Positions 9,334-18,392 are shown, counted from the stretch's first letter. The stretch: DNA of 31,647 nt from WGAL01 sp964570865 (GCA_964570865.1 CAZMZM010000023.1:1-31647), one strand, 5' to 3'. Numbers and translations: made by a program. Notes: generated by a model not told the origin, from the sequence alone.

Positions 9334-9406
9334 TCTTTGCAAGATGCAGCTAATCGACAAAGCAATCAAATCAGATTGCGGCTAAATCTGCTGTAACTTG
9401 CAAAGA
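9334..9406. repeat. long structured inverted repeat between convergent operons
   Basis: Bases 9334-9350 (TCTTTGCAAG ATG CAGC) pair with 9390-9406 (GCTG TAA CTTGCAAAGA) over 17 positions, with one mismatch and one G-T wobble. The 39-base loop contains a second perfect hairpin, GCAATC (9362-9367) with GATTGC (9374-9379). The element lies in the 156-base gap between the symporter stop and the convergent tolC-like stop. Neither strand has a T-tract after the outer stem, so it is not a standard intrinsic terminator. A two-way transcript end, a small structured RNA or a miniature mobile element are possible; its function is unknown. Confidence 0.6.
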
Positions 9407-9441
9407 CGGAAAGGTAGAATTACGCTATCTTATTTGTTACT

Positions 9442-10734
9442 CTATTTTTCTACTATTAAAGTGCCGGTTTCTTTACGGATTTGGTACTCGTACTGCTTGG
9501 TGGAATACTTTAATTCGGAGATGCTGTTTTTAGTATTAATAAGATTTAGTTGTGCCTGACGGAATTGAGTAAGAGTTACTTCTCCTAATTCGAAACGGTT
9601 CTTTGTACGGGCGAAATTTAATTGAGCTGTTTCCAAAGCTTTTTCTTCCAGATTTAATGCGGTTCGAGTATCCGTGTAAAGTTTGAATAGGTTAGTGAGA
9701 TTTGTGATAAGAGCAAGTTTTACATTTCGTTCTGCGATTTCGGAGTTATCCAACAAAATTTTAGAGTTCTGAAATTGAATTTCATTTCTAAATCCGTTAA
9801 ACAAATTGTATTTTAACGTTAGAGCCGCGTAAGATATTCTTGAAGGGTCATTAAATCCCGTATCAAATTCATTATTTGTTTTTGTAAAGCTGTAACCTCC
9901 TTCAAGTAAAAGAGATGGTAAAAAAGGTGAACGGCTTATTTTTAGCTCTTCCTTGGCAAGATTAATTTTTTCGAGTGCTGAAAGGTACTCCGCATTTCTT
10001 TGAAAAGCTAATTTTATCAACTCATCAAGCGGGGGGATTGTATCAAATTGTACTAATTTATCGAGTGTGAAATCATAATCTACATTTCTGTTTAACAGTA
10101 GATTCAAATTCTGTTTTGCATTGGCAAGAGTTGTGTTTAAGTTAATGTAGTTCAAACTGTCCCTGTCAAAATCGACAACGGCGCTGAGATAATCGATGTT
10201 TGTGCATTGTCCCAAGTCCAGCTTATTTTTTTGTCGCTCAACTCTTTCTCGCGATATTTGCAAGGCTTCACGAGATGTTTGTAATTTATCCTCTAAGTTC
10301 GCAATTTGGTAAAATAAAACAGTAGTCTGTAGAACTACTTGCTCAATTGTCGAACGGGTTTCGTAATCACTGATTTTCCCTGATAATTTCAATTTATTAA
10401 GCTGGGAATAATTGTTAAATCCGTCAAAAAGTGTATATGAGGCGTGAAGCCCGACTAAATTAACACTGTTTGAAGAATAACCTGTTGACATTGGAGTAAC
10501 CAATTTATTATCATTGTAAGTTGTCGAAGTTGATAAATCGATCCGAGGCAGTAGGTTTGCATTACCGATGTTAATATTATTGTTTGCAATCTTGTTCAGA
10601 TTTTTAGCGATTTTGATATTTAGGTTATTTCCCAGTACTATCTCAATTGTCTTTTGCAGAGTTAACTTGTTCTGCGAAAAGATAATTGATGATGTGCAAA
10701 TTAAAAGAATTGTTAAAAATTTATAAAATTTCAT
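9442..10734 (-). CDS. TolC-family outer-membrane efflux channel
   Basis: A 430-residue protein with a signal peptide (MKFYKFLTILLICTSSIIFS) and the two long coiled-coil repeats of the TolC/OEP family. Each repeat has helices rich in Leu, Asn and Gln (LTLQKTIEIVLGNNLNIKIAKN..., then LSALEKINLAKEELKISRSPFLPSLLLEGGYSF), with short beta segments such as ASYTLFDGF and LKYNLFNGF. Length fits the family. No lipobox is seen. It is the last gene of the efflux operon, 20 bases behind the RND pump, and is expected to form the outer-membrane exit duct for that pump. The exported substrate is not evident. Confidence 0.93.
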   Translation of the reverse strand: MKFYKFLTILLICTSSIIFSQNKLTLQKTIEIVLGNNLNIKIAKNLNKIANNNINIGNANLLPRIDLSTSTTYNDNKLVTPMSTGYSSNSVNLVGLHASYTLFDGFNNYSQLNKLKLSGKISDYETRSTIEQVVLQTTVLFYQIANLEDKLQTSREALQISRERVERQKNKLDLGQCTNIDYLSAVVDFDRDSLNYINLNTTLANAKQNLNLLLNRNVDYDFTLDKLVQFDTIPPLDELIKLAFQRNAEYLSALEKINLAKEELKISRSPFLPSLLLEGGYSFTKTNNEFDTGFNDPSRISYAALTLKYNLFNGFRNEIQFQNSKILLDNSEIAERNVKLALITNLTNLFKLYTDTRTALNLEEKALETAQLNFARTKNRFELGEVTLTQFRQAQLNLINTKNSISELKYSTKQYEYQIRKETGTLIVEK

Positions 10735-10754
10735 CTGAATCTCCGTGATTACGA

Positions 10755-13700
10755 TTAGATATATTTTTTGAGATTATTTTCTTCTTTTACAGCCGGTTCA
10801 ACTTCTTCGCGTGTAACCTTTGTTTTACTAAACTTATTATGGAACTTAAACTTAATAGTATTTGCTACGACCAAAAGAGAAGGCAAAAATGTTAAAGTCA
10901 TTCCGGTGCCGAATAACAGACCGTAAGCGATAGAAATAGCCATTGGGGATAGGAACTGTGCCTGAATACTCGTCTCGAAAACAAGTGAAGCTAACCCGGC
11001 AACAGTTGTTAAAGTAGTTAACAATACCGGTCTGAACCTGTTCATCCCTGCGTTCATCAAAGCTTCCTCAAAAGTTTGCCCCTCTTTAAGGTACCTGTTA
11101 AAAGCGCTAACCAGTACAAGGGAATCGTTTACGACAATTCCAATCAGTGCAATTGCACCGAATCCGGAAAGTATGCTGAACATGTAACCCTGAATTGTGT
11201 GTCCCCAAAGAACCCCAATAAAAGAGAAGGGAATCAACAAACTTACTACTATTGCTTGAAAGAAAGACCTGAAAGTGAGAACAATCATCATAAACATCAG
11301 TATTAAAAACGGAGGTCCGAAAATTTTAACGGACTTCATTGTTTTATTGCTTTCGCGGCTTTCTCCTTCAAAATTCCAAGTTACTTCATGATATTTTTCT
11401 TTAAGGGCAGGCAGTATGTTAGCTTGTATATTGGTTAAAACATCCGGAACGGAAACCTTATGATTTACTATATCGGATTCAACTTTTATAACTCGCTGTC
11501 CGTCGATGTGGTTTATGGTAAGAATTCCTCTTTGTAATGAAATGTCCGCTATCTCGCTTAGCAGATATTCACTTCCGTTTGGTAAACGAATGTGCATGTT
11601 TTCGAGTTGTGAGATTTTCCTTCTGTCGTTTTCATTGTATCGTACCCAAATTCTGACTTCATCGATTCCTCTCAAAATTCTTTGCACTTCACGCCCGAAA
11701 AATCCACTTCGTATCTGATACATTACCTGTGCGGTATTAAGTCCAAGATTGTAGGCGTTATCATTTAATTTTAATTTAATTTCTCTCAATCCGGGCGGGT
11801 CGTTATCCGAAACGTCTTTCAGCAGATTTATCTTTTTTAATTCTTTTTTCAAATCTACTTTTGCATTCCGGATTTGGCTTAAATTGCTGCTGTGAAGAGC
11901 AATTGAAATTGGCATACCGAAAAAACTTCCGCCTCCGATTTGTAATTTTGTTGCTCCATTAACTTCACCAATGTAATTCCTTAGCTTTTGTCTTACTGTA
12001 AAGTTATCCCAATAACGTTCCTCACTTCCGGCTAATGAAACCTGAACTCCCCCTTGGTGTGTTCCCGGTCCGTCGGTTCTTATTACATTTGTAACCAGCG
12101 GAAGAGCTTTCGGATATTTTTTAACGTAATCATCATTTACTTCCCACGCCGCATTCTGGATGTCAACCAAAATGCTGTCGGTAACTCTAATACTTGTTCC
12201 CGCAGGCATTTCTAAAGTAATTTTAACATTATTAAATTCAATATTCGGGAAAAAGGTTAATTTTATAACACTTCCTTTTACGGCTCCAATTGTAATCAAA
12301 AGAGCAGCTACAGGAATTGCGATAATTACAAAGGGATGTTTAATACTAAATTTTAATATTGGATTATAAATTTTATCTCTGAGGATAAAAATATATTGTT
12401 CGGCTTTTTCTAAAATACCTTTTTTATCACCCGGATTTTTGTGTAACGCTTTTGAATGAGCGATGTGTGCAGGTAAAATAAGTATTGTTTCAACTAACGA
12501 AATTAATAGAGTAATGGCTACAACAAAAGCCAAGTCATGGGTTCTGTCGCCAAGTGCGCCTTGCATGAAAAAGAAAATCAAGAAGACAATAACCGTAGTC
12601 ATAACTCCGGCGGTTACAGATGGAATAACTTCGATTGTACCGTTTACGGCTGCGGTTATCGGGCTTTCGCCACGTTCGTAATGCGAGTAAATATTTTCAC
12701 CGACAACAATTCCATCATCAACCAAAATCCCGACTACGAGAATCATTGCCAGCAACGACATTACGTTCAGTGTTAAACCGTACATCTGTCCGAAAAAGAA
12801 CATCCCGAGAAAAGCTACGGGAATGGAGAGGGCAACCCAGAATGATATTCGCGGATTTAAGGAAAGCCCGAGAAGCAGCAGCACAAGGATTGCCCCAATC
12901 ATTCCGTTATACTCAAGAATATCAATTCTGTCTTTTATTACTTTTGAGCCGTCTCTGATCACGTCGAGATGAACATCGTTGTGTGTTTTGTTAAATTCTG
13001 TTATGTAATCTTTTACTTTTGAGGTGATGTCAAAAAGGTCTTCCTGGTTTGTTTTTTGCAACTCGACACTTACAGCCTGCTTACCGTTGAAATAGCTTCG
13101 GTTAGGATCTTCGCTCCATTTTTCTTTTACATCCGCCACATCTTTCAATCTGATTACAATCCCGTTAGGTGTAGTTTTTAAAACTTGATTTTGCAATTCT
13201 TTTGCATAATACTTTTTATTGTCGGCACGGATTAAAAATTCTTCCCTAGACCCTTTTATTTTCCCGCCGGTAATTTTAACGTTTTCACTTGCAATTGCAG
13301 AAGCTATTTCATCAAATCTTAAATTGTAAGCTCTTAAATCTTTTTCCCGGAAACTAACTTCAATTTCTTCATCCGGAAAACCGGAGAGTTTTAATTTGGA
13401 AATTCCGTCTTTTGCCAATAGATCACGTTCGATTTTTCTTCCGTAAGCTTTCAATTTACTTAACGGCAAGTTTCCGTTTATCGAAAAATTAATTACAAAT
13501 TCCCTTGGCTCCCGCTTATAAACATTTAATTTATCCATTCCTGCCGGGAAGGAGCTGATGCTGTTTATAGCGCTTTGAACATCCTGCAAAACCACATTTG
13601 CATCAGCAGTACTTTCCAATTCTACAGAGATTTTCGCAAAATTTTCGCTTGATGTGGAAGTTGTTCGTTGGATTCCGGTAATTCCTTTGATGGCATCTTC

Positions 13701-13904
13701 AATTTTGATTGTAATCCCTTCTTCAATCTCTTCGGGTGAAGCGCCCGGATAGGAAGCTGTTACGGTTAAAAACCGAGCCGGTTGTTCGGGGAAAAAGTTA
13801 ACTTTTGTATTCAAAAATGCAAATAGCCCGAAAACAATAATCAGGAATAATAATGAATTGCCAAAAATGGGATACTTTACAAAATATTCAATAATTTTTT
13901 TCAT
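10755..13904 (-). CDS. RND-family efflux pump inner-membrane subunit (AcrB-like)
   Basis: A 1049-residue protein with the duplicated RND layout: a TM helix at 12-32, a large periplasmic loop, a bundle of helices at about 330-520, then a second loop and bundle (about 535-1030). The proton-relay pair D396-D397 sits in VVGILVDDGIVVGENIYSHYERG, as in the TM4 Asp pair of AcrB. The second half has GFGAIALIGIVVNDSLVLV in the equivalent of TM10. These features point to the proton-driven HAE1/multidrug-type group rather than heavy-metal (CzcA) pumps. It sits between the adaptor gene (21-base gap) and the outer-membrane channel gene (20-base gap). No TetR-type regulator is adjacent. Substrate unknown. 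Confidence 0.95.
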   Translation of the reverse strand: MKKIIEYFVKYPIFGNSLLFLIIVFGLFAFLNTKVNFFPEQPARFLTVTASYPGASPEEIEEGITIKIEDAIKGITGIQRTTSTSSENFAKISVELESTADANVVLQDVQSAINSISSFPAGMDKLNVYKREPREFVINFSINGNLPLSKLKAYGRKIERDLLAKDGISKLKLSGFPDEEIEVSFREKDLRAYNLRFDEIASAIASENVKITGGKIKGSREEFLIRADNKKYYAKELQNQVLKTTPNGIVIRLKDVADVKEKWSEDPNRSYFNGKQAVSVELQKTNQEDLFDITSKVKDYITEFNKTHNDVHLDVIRDGSKVIKDRIDILEYNGMIGAILVLLLLGLSLNPRISFWVALSIPVAFLGMFFFGQMYGLTLNVMSLLAMILVVGILVDDGIVVGENIYSHYERGESPITAAVNGTIEVIPSVTAGVMTTVIVFLIFFFMQGALGDRTHDLAFVVAITLLISLVETILILPAHIAHSKALHKNPGDKKGILEKAEQYIFILRDKIYNPILKFSIKHPFVIIAIPVAALLITIGAVKGSVIKLTFFPNIEFNNVKITLEMPAGTSIRVTDSILVDIQNAAWEVNDDYVKKYPKALPLVTNVIRTDGPGTHQGGVQVSLAGSEERYWDNFTVRQKLRNYIGEVNGATKLQIGGGSFFGMPISIALHSSNLSQIRNAKVDLKKELKKINLLKDVSDNDPPGLREIKLKLNDNAYNLGLNTAQVMYQIRSGFFGREVQRILRGIDEVRIWVRYNENDRRKISQLENMHIRLPNGSEYLLSEIADISLQRGILTINHIDGQRVIKVESDIVNHKVSVPDVLTNIQANILPALKEKYHEVTWNFEGESRESNKTMKSVKIFGPPFLILMFMMIVLTFRSFFQAIVVSLLIPFSFIGVLWGHTIQGYMFSILSGFGAIALIGIVVNDSLVLVSAFNRYLKEGQTFEEALMNAGMNRFRPVLLTTLTTVAGLASLVFETSIQAQFLSPMAISIAYGLLFGTGMTLTFLPSLLVVANTIKFKFHNKFSKTKVTREEVEPAVKEENNLKKYI

Positions 13905-13925
13905 CTGTTTACCTAAAAGAACAAT

Positions 13926-15002
13926 TTACATCGATTCAGATTTAATTACTATTTCGGTTCCGTCTTTCAAACCGCTTACTAAATAATACGTTGAAGATTT
14001 TTCTTCAACATTAACTTTTATATACTCTTCTTTGCCGTTATTTTTTACTACTACTTTGCCGTCTCGCCCAATCGCGGAAAGTGGCAATTTAGCAAGTTTT
14101 TCCTTTGACTTAACTTTAATTGTAACTTCCATAAATTGCCCGTCAAGTATCCCTTTGTTATCTGTTTGAATGTAAACATTAATTGTTTGGGTCTGTTTAT
14201 CGATTGATTTATTAATTCTAACAATTTTCCCTGAGAATTTTTCTTGTGAGTTCAAAGCTTTTAATTTCGCTTTCATACCTGTATTAATTTTATTTATATC
14301 TTTAACTTTTACCGGAACCGCCATTTCAAACAAAGTCGGGTCAATATATTCTCCTAATTTTTGTCCGTTTCTAACCAATGTTCCCGGAGTAATATTAGAT
14401 TGAATTACGATTCCATCAAAAGGGGCGGAAATTGTATATTTGGAAAGAGTTGCTTCCATACTTTTAATTGAATAGAATAAGTTATAAACATTATGGGAAG
14501 AAACATAATTTTTTTCTTTTTTATTGCTAATCTCCGGTAATGGCTTCAGCGGCAAGGTTAAATCAAAATTGTTTACATATTGCTCCCACTTTAAGTATGA
14601 GTCGGGGAAGTCAATCTTAAAATCGGAAAGCATAAGCGTTACAGTATTTAACAATGTACTTTTCTGTGCAAGCACCGTGTTTTTGAAAACATCGGAATTA
14701 ATATTGATGAGTGGTTCGTCTTTTTTATACCGAGTACCGGCTTTAAATTTAACTGAATTCGGCAATAAAACTCCGGGGACTTCCGCAAAAATATCAACCT
14801 TATTAAAGGCGTACATCCTTCCGCTTGTCTCAATAGTTTCGCTCTGAATTTCATTTTTTACGGTTATAATATTTTCGGATTTTGCTTTAACCGGTTTTTG
14901 GTTACGTAAGTCATTTTTATTTAAAGTACTCATTAATGATGACAGAAAAAAAGCTCCCGCTATTATAACCAAAACTAAAATCGCATATTTAAATCTTTGC
15001 AT
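13926..15002 (-). CDS. RND efflux periplasmic adaptor (membrane fusion protein)
   Basis: A 358-residue adaptor of the HlyD/AcrA type. An N-terminal membrane anchor (FKYAILVLVIIAGAFFLSSLMS) has no lipobox cysteine. It is followed by a lipoyl/barrel-sandwich half-motif (GRMYAFNKVDIFAEVPGVLL...KFKAGTRYKKDEPLI), a short hairpin region (about 110-190), the second lipoyl half (YTISAPFDGIVIQSNITPGTLVRNGQKLG) and a beta-barrel domain (about 220-300). It is the first gene of the minus-strand efflux operon and should link the pump to the TolC-like channel. The start is ATG at 15000-15002. No convincing TAnnTTTG promoter was found upstream on this strand; TAGCTTTA (15061 down to 15054) is the nearest match and lacks a partner box. 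Confidence 0.92.
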   Translation of the reverse strand: MQRFKYAILVLVIIAGAFFLSSLMSTLNKNDLRNQKPVKAKSENIITVKNEIQSETIETSGRMYAFNKVDIFAEVPGVLLPNSVKFKAGTRYKKDEPLININSDVFKNTVLAQKSTLLNTVTLMLSDFKIDFPDSYLKWEQYVNNFDLTLPLKPLPEISNKKEKNYVSSHNVYNLFYSIKSMEATLSKYTISAPFDGIVIQSNITPGTLVRNGQKLGEYIDPTLFEMAVPVKVKDINKINTGMKAKLKALNSQEKFSGKIVRINKSIDKQTQTINVYIQTDNKGILDGQFMEVTIKVKSKEKLAKLPLSAIGRDGKVVVKNNGKEEYIKVNVEEKSSTYYLVSGLKDGTEIVIKSESM

Positions 15003-15119
15003 TATGCATCCTGATGTTTTTTATATATTTCATTTGATAATTAAAAATAAATATAAAGCTAAATTTAAGAGTAATCTAAATAATATCTGACGTATCTCCA
15101 ACCAAATTGTTCAGTTAAT

Positions 15120-15263
15120 TCAACTTCGAGTAACTTTAAAATAGAAAGGGGAAAGGTAAGCTACGGACAAAACTCTTCCGACTACAAAAGCTAAAGAGGC
15201 GGCATAAATTCCGATAGTATCGAAAATAGAAATTTTACCATTTCCATAATACCAATTGTACAT
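15120..15263 (-). CDS. possible small membrane protein or remnant of a larger gene (47 aa)
   Basis: On the minus strand an ATG at 15263-15261 opens a 47-codon frame ending in TGA at 15122-15120. The product begins MYNWYYGNGKISIFDTIGIY, continues with the hydrophobic AASLAFVVGRVLSVAYL and ends with a basic KVTRS. Its composition (Tyr/Phe-rich, one likely membrane helix, basic end) looks more protein-like than random AT-rich sequence. No good ribosome binding site precedes the ATG, and an in-frame TAG lies five codons upstream. It may be a small membrane protein in front of the efflux operon, the decayed C-terminus of a lost membrane protein, or a chance ORF. I do not recognise a family. Confidence 0.3.
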   Translation of the reverse strand: MYNWYYGNGKISIFDTIGIYAASLAFVVGRVLSVAYLSPFYFKVTRS

Positions 15264-15300
15264 GAATGAATAATTAATCTAATTTAATAAATTTTGTTTT

Positions 15301-15308
15301 TATCTTTG
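15301..15308 (+). promoter_or_regulatory. Bacteroidota-type -7 promoter element (TATCTTTG) for pcm
   Basis: TATCTTTG matches the TAnnTTTG -7 consensus of the Bacteroidota primary sigma factor exactly. No TTG box was found at the usual distance upstream. Transcription would begin a few bases downstream, just before the ATG at 15327, which argues against the in-frame TTG at 15294 as the start. Confidence 0.5.
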
Positions 15309-15326
15309 CAGAAAAGAAAAAGGAAA

Positions 15327-15962
15327 ATGAGCAGTACAAAAAAAGGTTTAATTGAAGAGCTGAAAAATTCGGGTATTACCGATACAAAAGTTTTGGAAGC
15401 TTTTAATGTTGTTGACAGAAAGCTTTTTGTTCCGGAAGCGCTTAAGATACATGCTTACAAAAATAGCGCTTTGCCTATCGGAGGCGGACAAACAATTTCT
15501 CAGCCGTACACGGTTGCGTTTATGACACAGGCACTGAAAATTAAAAGCGGCGACAAGGTGTTGGAAATCGGTACCGGTTCAGGATACCAGGCTGCAATTT
15601 TGTCTCGGTTGGGAGCTAAAGTATTTACTATTGAAAGAAATCTCGACATTTATAACAAAACCCTTTTGTTATTTGATAAACTCCCTTTCAGAGTAATGAT
15701 GCGCTATGGAGACGGCACAATCGGGTGGAGCGAGTTTGCGCCTTACGATAAAATAATAGTAACCGCCGGAGGACCTGCAGTGCCGGATAATCTTAGGCGG
15801 CAGCTGAAAATCGGGGGCAGAATGGTAATTCCGGTTGGAGATAAAGATAAGCAAACAATGCTTATTGTAGATAAACTTTCGGATGATGAATTTGAAATCA
15901 CAGAAGTACCAAACTTCTCATTTGTTCCTCTAATTGGCAGGGAAGGATGGAGCGGAGAGTAA
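15327..15962 (+). CDS. pcm: protein-L-isoaspartate O-methyltransferase
   Basis: A 211-residue class I methyltransferase that repairs isoaspartyl residues by SAM-dependent methylation in the cytoplasm. Visible landmarks: the N-terminal region VVDRKLFVPEALKIHAYKNSALPIGGGQTISQPYTVAFMTQAL, typical of the family; motif I (VLEIGTGSGYQAAIL, about 78-92) for SAM binding; the acidic turn FTIERN; and PYDKIIVTAGGPAVPDNL (post I/motif II). The frame is open to a TTG at 15294, but ATG at 15327 is preferred: it has AAGGAA just upstream, matches the usual length, and lies downstream of a TAnnTTTG promoter element. Its last 16 bases overlap miaA, indicating co-translation. Confidence 0.95.
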   Translation: MSSTKKGLIEELKNSGITDTKVLEAFNVVDRKLFVPEALKIHAYKNSALPIGGGQTISQPYTVAFMTQALKIKSGDKVLEIGTGSGYQAAILSRLGAKVFTIERNLDIYNKTLLLFDKLPFRVMMRYGDGTIGWSEFAPYDKIIVTAGGPAVPDNLRRQLKIGGRMVIPVGDKDKQTMLIVDKLSDDEFEITEVPNFSFVPLIGREGWSGE

Positions 15963-16876
15963 TTGTAATTGCAGGACCTACTGCATCCGGAAAAACCGCA
16001 TTTGCGATAAAAATAGCCGAAAAACTCGGTACCGAAATTATCTCTGCGGACAGCCGTCAACTTTATAAAAATCTCAATATTGGAACCGCAAAGCCAAGCG
16101 CCGAGGAACTTTCCGAAATTAAACACCACTTTATTGATTTGCTTGAAATTGACGAGGATTATAATGTAGGCAAGTTTGAATCGGACGCCCTTGAAGTGAT
16201 TAGAAAACTACATTCCGAAAATAAAATTCCTGTTGTTGTAGGAGGTTCCGGATTATACATTAAAGCGCTTGTCGATGGAATTTTCAATGAGGTTGATACG
16301 GACGAAGAATACCGGAAAGAACTGTTGCGTTTGAAAGAAGAAAAGGGGAATGAATATTTATATGAACTTCTCAGGCGTTCTGATCCTGTGGCGGCAGCGG
16401 AACTTTTACCGCAAAATTGGAAACGGATAATCCGTGCTCTCGAGGTTCTGAAAATAAGCGGTAAATCGATTAAGGAGTTTCATAAGTCTTACAAGCGTGA
16501 AGACGACTTACGGTTTTTCCAATTCGCACTAAATTGGGATAGGGAAATTTTATATAAAAGAATTGAGAAACGCGTCGATATTATGATTTCTCAAGGCTTG
16601 GTTGAAGAAGTTAAGGAAGTCTTGAAAGCCGGTTATAGGAAAGAGCAAAATGCGATGAATACTGTGGGATACAAGGAAATAATCTCTTATTTAGAGGGAG
16701 AAATTTCATTGGAAAGAGCGGTTGAATTAATCAAACGAAATACGAGAAGATACGCCAAACGGCAGATGACTTGGTTCAGACGAGACAAAAGAATTAAGTG
16801 GTTTGATATTTCGTCTTCCGCTACGCCGGACATATCCCGGTTTATCGAAATAGTCTTTGCGGATTTGGGCGTGTAA
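15947..16876 (+). CDS. miaA: tRNA dimethylallyltransferase
   Basis: A 309-residue enzyme that transfers a dimethylallyl group to A37 of tRNAs reading UNN codons. It begins with the P-loop GPTASGKT (residues 10-17), then ISADSRQLYKNLNIGTAKPS, HHFIDLLE, VVGGSGLYIKALVDG (DMAPP/tRNA binding) and late in the protein NTRRYAKRQMTWFRRD, all family signatures. Length is normal. The start overlaps the pcm end by 16 bases. No terminator was seen after the stop; the next gene lies 147 bases on, with its own -7 element. Confidence 0.97.
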   Translation: MERRVIVIAGPTASGKTAFAIKIAEKLGTEIISADSRQLYKNLNIGTAKPSAEELSEIKHHFIDLLEIDEDYNVGKFESDALEVIRKLHSENKIPVVVGGSGLYIKALVDGIFNEVDTDEEYRKELLRLKEEKGNEYLYELLRRSDPVAAAELLPQNWKRIIRALEVLKISGKSIKEFHKSYKREDDLRFFQFALNWDREILYKRIEKRVDIMISQGLVEEVKEVLKAGYRKEQNAMNTVGYKEIISYLEGEISLERAVELIKRNTRRYAKRQMTWFRRDKRIKWFDISSSATPDISRFIEIVFADLGV

Positions 16877-16983
16877 TTTATTTTCGGAAAAATATCCAAG
16901 ATTCAATTAGTCAGTGTACCGCAAAGCTAAATAATTAATTGCTGTTTTGTTTTGTAATGAATATCTTATTATTTAAATGTTTT

Positions 16984-16991
16984 TAATTTTG
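16984..16991 (+). promoter_or_regulatory. Bacteroidota-type -7 promoter element (TAATTTTG) for the AtuA-family gene
   Basis: TAATTTTG fits TAnnTTTG exactly and lies 32 bases before the ATG at 17024. The nearest TTTG upstream (16951-16954) is about 29 bases away, longer than the usual 17-23 bases, so only the -7 box is supported. Confidence 0.4.
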
Positions 16992-17023
16992 AATTAGTTC
17001 AGTAATCTAAAAATGGAATTATT

Positions 17024-18391
17024 ATGAAAGAAAAAATCAGAATCGCTTCAGGACAAGGTTTTTGGGGAGATTTAATCGAAGCGCCTGTTTGGCAAGTTAC
17101 CGAAGGCGATGTAGATTATCTCGTGATGGATTATCTTGCCGAAGTTACAATGTCAATTTTACAGAAACAAAAAAACAAAAATCCTAATTTTGGTTATGCC
17201 CGCGATATTCCGCAATTGATGGAAAGAATATTACCGGTTATCAAAAAGAAAGGAATAAAAGTAATTACAAACGGCGGGGGAGTTAATCCGATAGCTTGCG
17301 CCGAAGCTGTTTTTGAAGTCGCTAAAAAGTTGAATATCAGCGGGCTGAAAATTGCCGTTGTTTTAGGCGATGATATTAAAGATAGAATTGACGAGATTCT
17401 GGAATCCGGCGCCGAACTGAAAAATATGGAAACAGGCGAACCGATTAGCCCTTACAAAGACAAGCTTTTGAGCGCTAATGTTTATTTTGGCGCTTTCCCT
17501 ATTGTGGAAGCTTTGCAGAAAGGAGCGGATATTGTAATTACCGGAAGAACAACGGATACGGGACTTACATTGGCTCCGATGATTTACGAATTCGGTTGGG
17601 ATAAAAACAACTACGACTTGATGTCAGCCGGAACAATAGCGGGACATATTTTAGAATGCGGCGCACAGTCAACCGGTGGAAACTTCCTCGGGGACTGGCA
17701 ATCGGTTCCTAATTTTGCTAAAATCGGTTTCCCGATTGCGGAAGCTTATCCGAACGGGGATGTTGTTATTACCAAACACGAATCGCTTGGAGGAATGGTT
17801 ACGTTCGATACCGTGGCAGAACAGCTTCTATATGAAATCGGCGATCCCAAGGAATATATTACTCCTGATTGCGTAGCTGATTTTTCTTCAATAAAATTAG
17901 AGGATTTAGGCAACAACCGTGTTAAGGTATATGACGTGAAAGGGTTTCCCGAAACAGAGTTTTACAAAGTTTCCGCATCATACGAGAGCGGTTATTCGGC
18001 AGTGGGGAATTTAACTTACACTTGGCCTCAAGCTCTGACAAAAGCAAAGGCTGCCGATAAGATATTACGCGAAAGGTTGGAAAATCTCGGACTTCACTTT
18101 GATGAAATTTTGACGGAGTTTGTCGGTTACGACTCGTGCCACAGAAATCTTGCAACAAAGTTAGATGAGGATTTAATCAACGAGGTAGTTCTTAAAATTG
18201 CCGTTCGCTCAAGCGATAAAGAAGCGGTAGCAAGATTCGGGAAAGAAATAGCTCCGTTAATCTTAACAGGTCCTCCGAGTGTTACCGGTTTTGCCGGAGG
18301 CAGACCAAGACCAAGCGAAGTTGTAGCTTACTGGCCTGCATTAATACCTAAAACATTAGTGGAACCTGAAGTAAAAATTATGGAGATATAA
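17024..18391 (+). CDS. AtuA-family protein (acyclic terpene utilization, DUF1446)
   Basis: A 455-residue soluble protein recognisable by its start (IRIASGQGFWGDLIEAPVWQV), the central VITNGGGVNPIACAEAV and GADIVITGRTTDTGLTLAPMIYEFGW, and ECGAQSTGGNF. These are hallmarks of the AtuA/DUF1446 family. AtuA is named from the Pseudomonas acyclic terpene (citronellol/geraniol) catabolic cluster, but its biochemical role is not firmly established. No other atu genes (acyl-CoA carboxylase or dehydrogenase) lie nearby, so terpene use cannot be concluded here. The gene is followed after one base by its usual small partner, which suggests the two work as a pair. Confidence 0.88.
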   Translation: MKEKIRIASGQGFWGDLIEAPVWQVTEGDVDYLVMDYLAEVTMSILQKQKNKNPNFGYARDIPQLMERILPVIKKKGIKVITNGGGVNPIACAEAVFEVAKKLNISGLKIAVVLGDDIKDRIDEILESGAELKNMETGEPISPYKDKLLSANVYFGAFPIVEALQKGADIVITGRTTDTGLTLAPMIYEFGWDKNNYDLMSAGTIAGHILECGAQSTGGNFLGDWQSVPNFAKIGFPIAEAYPNGDVVITKHESLGGMVTFDTVAEQLLYEIGDPKEYITPDCVADFSSIKLEDLGNNRVKVYDVKGFPETEFYKVSASYESGYSAVGNLTYTWPQALTKAKAADKILRERLENLGLHFDEILTEFVGYDSCHRNLATKLDEDLINEVVLKIAVRSSDKEAVARFGKEIAPLILTGPPSVTGFAGGRPRPSEVVAYWPALIPKTLVEPEVKIMEI

Positions 18392-18392
18392 A

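Larger units (their letters stand above)
15003..15326. other. divergent intergenic region between the efflux operon and pcm
   Basis: This 324-base gap holds the 5' side of the minus-strand efflux operon, a possible 47-residue minus-strand ORF (15120-15263) and a TAnnTTTG element for pcm (15301-15308). Bases 15003-15119 are AT-rich and I see no clear motif in them. No tRNA, terminator or repeat was recognised here. Confidence 0.5.

Noticed and set aside
10755..13904. Heavy-metal (CzcA-type) RND pump
   Set aside because: The TM4 region has the VDDGIVVGEN pattern of multidrug-type pumps, and no metal-binding adaptor or regulator is nearby.
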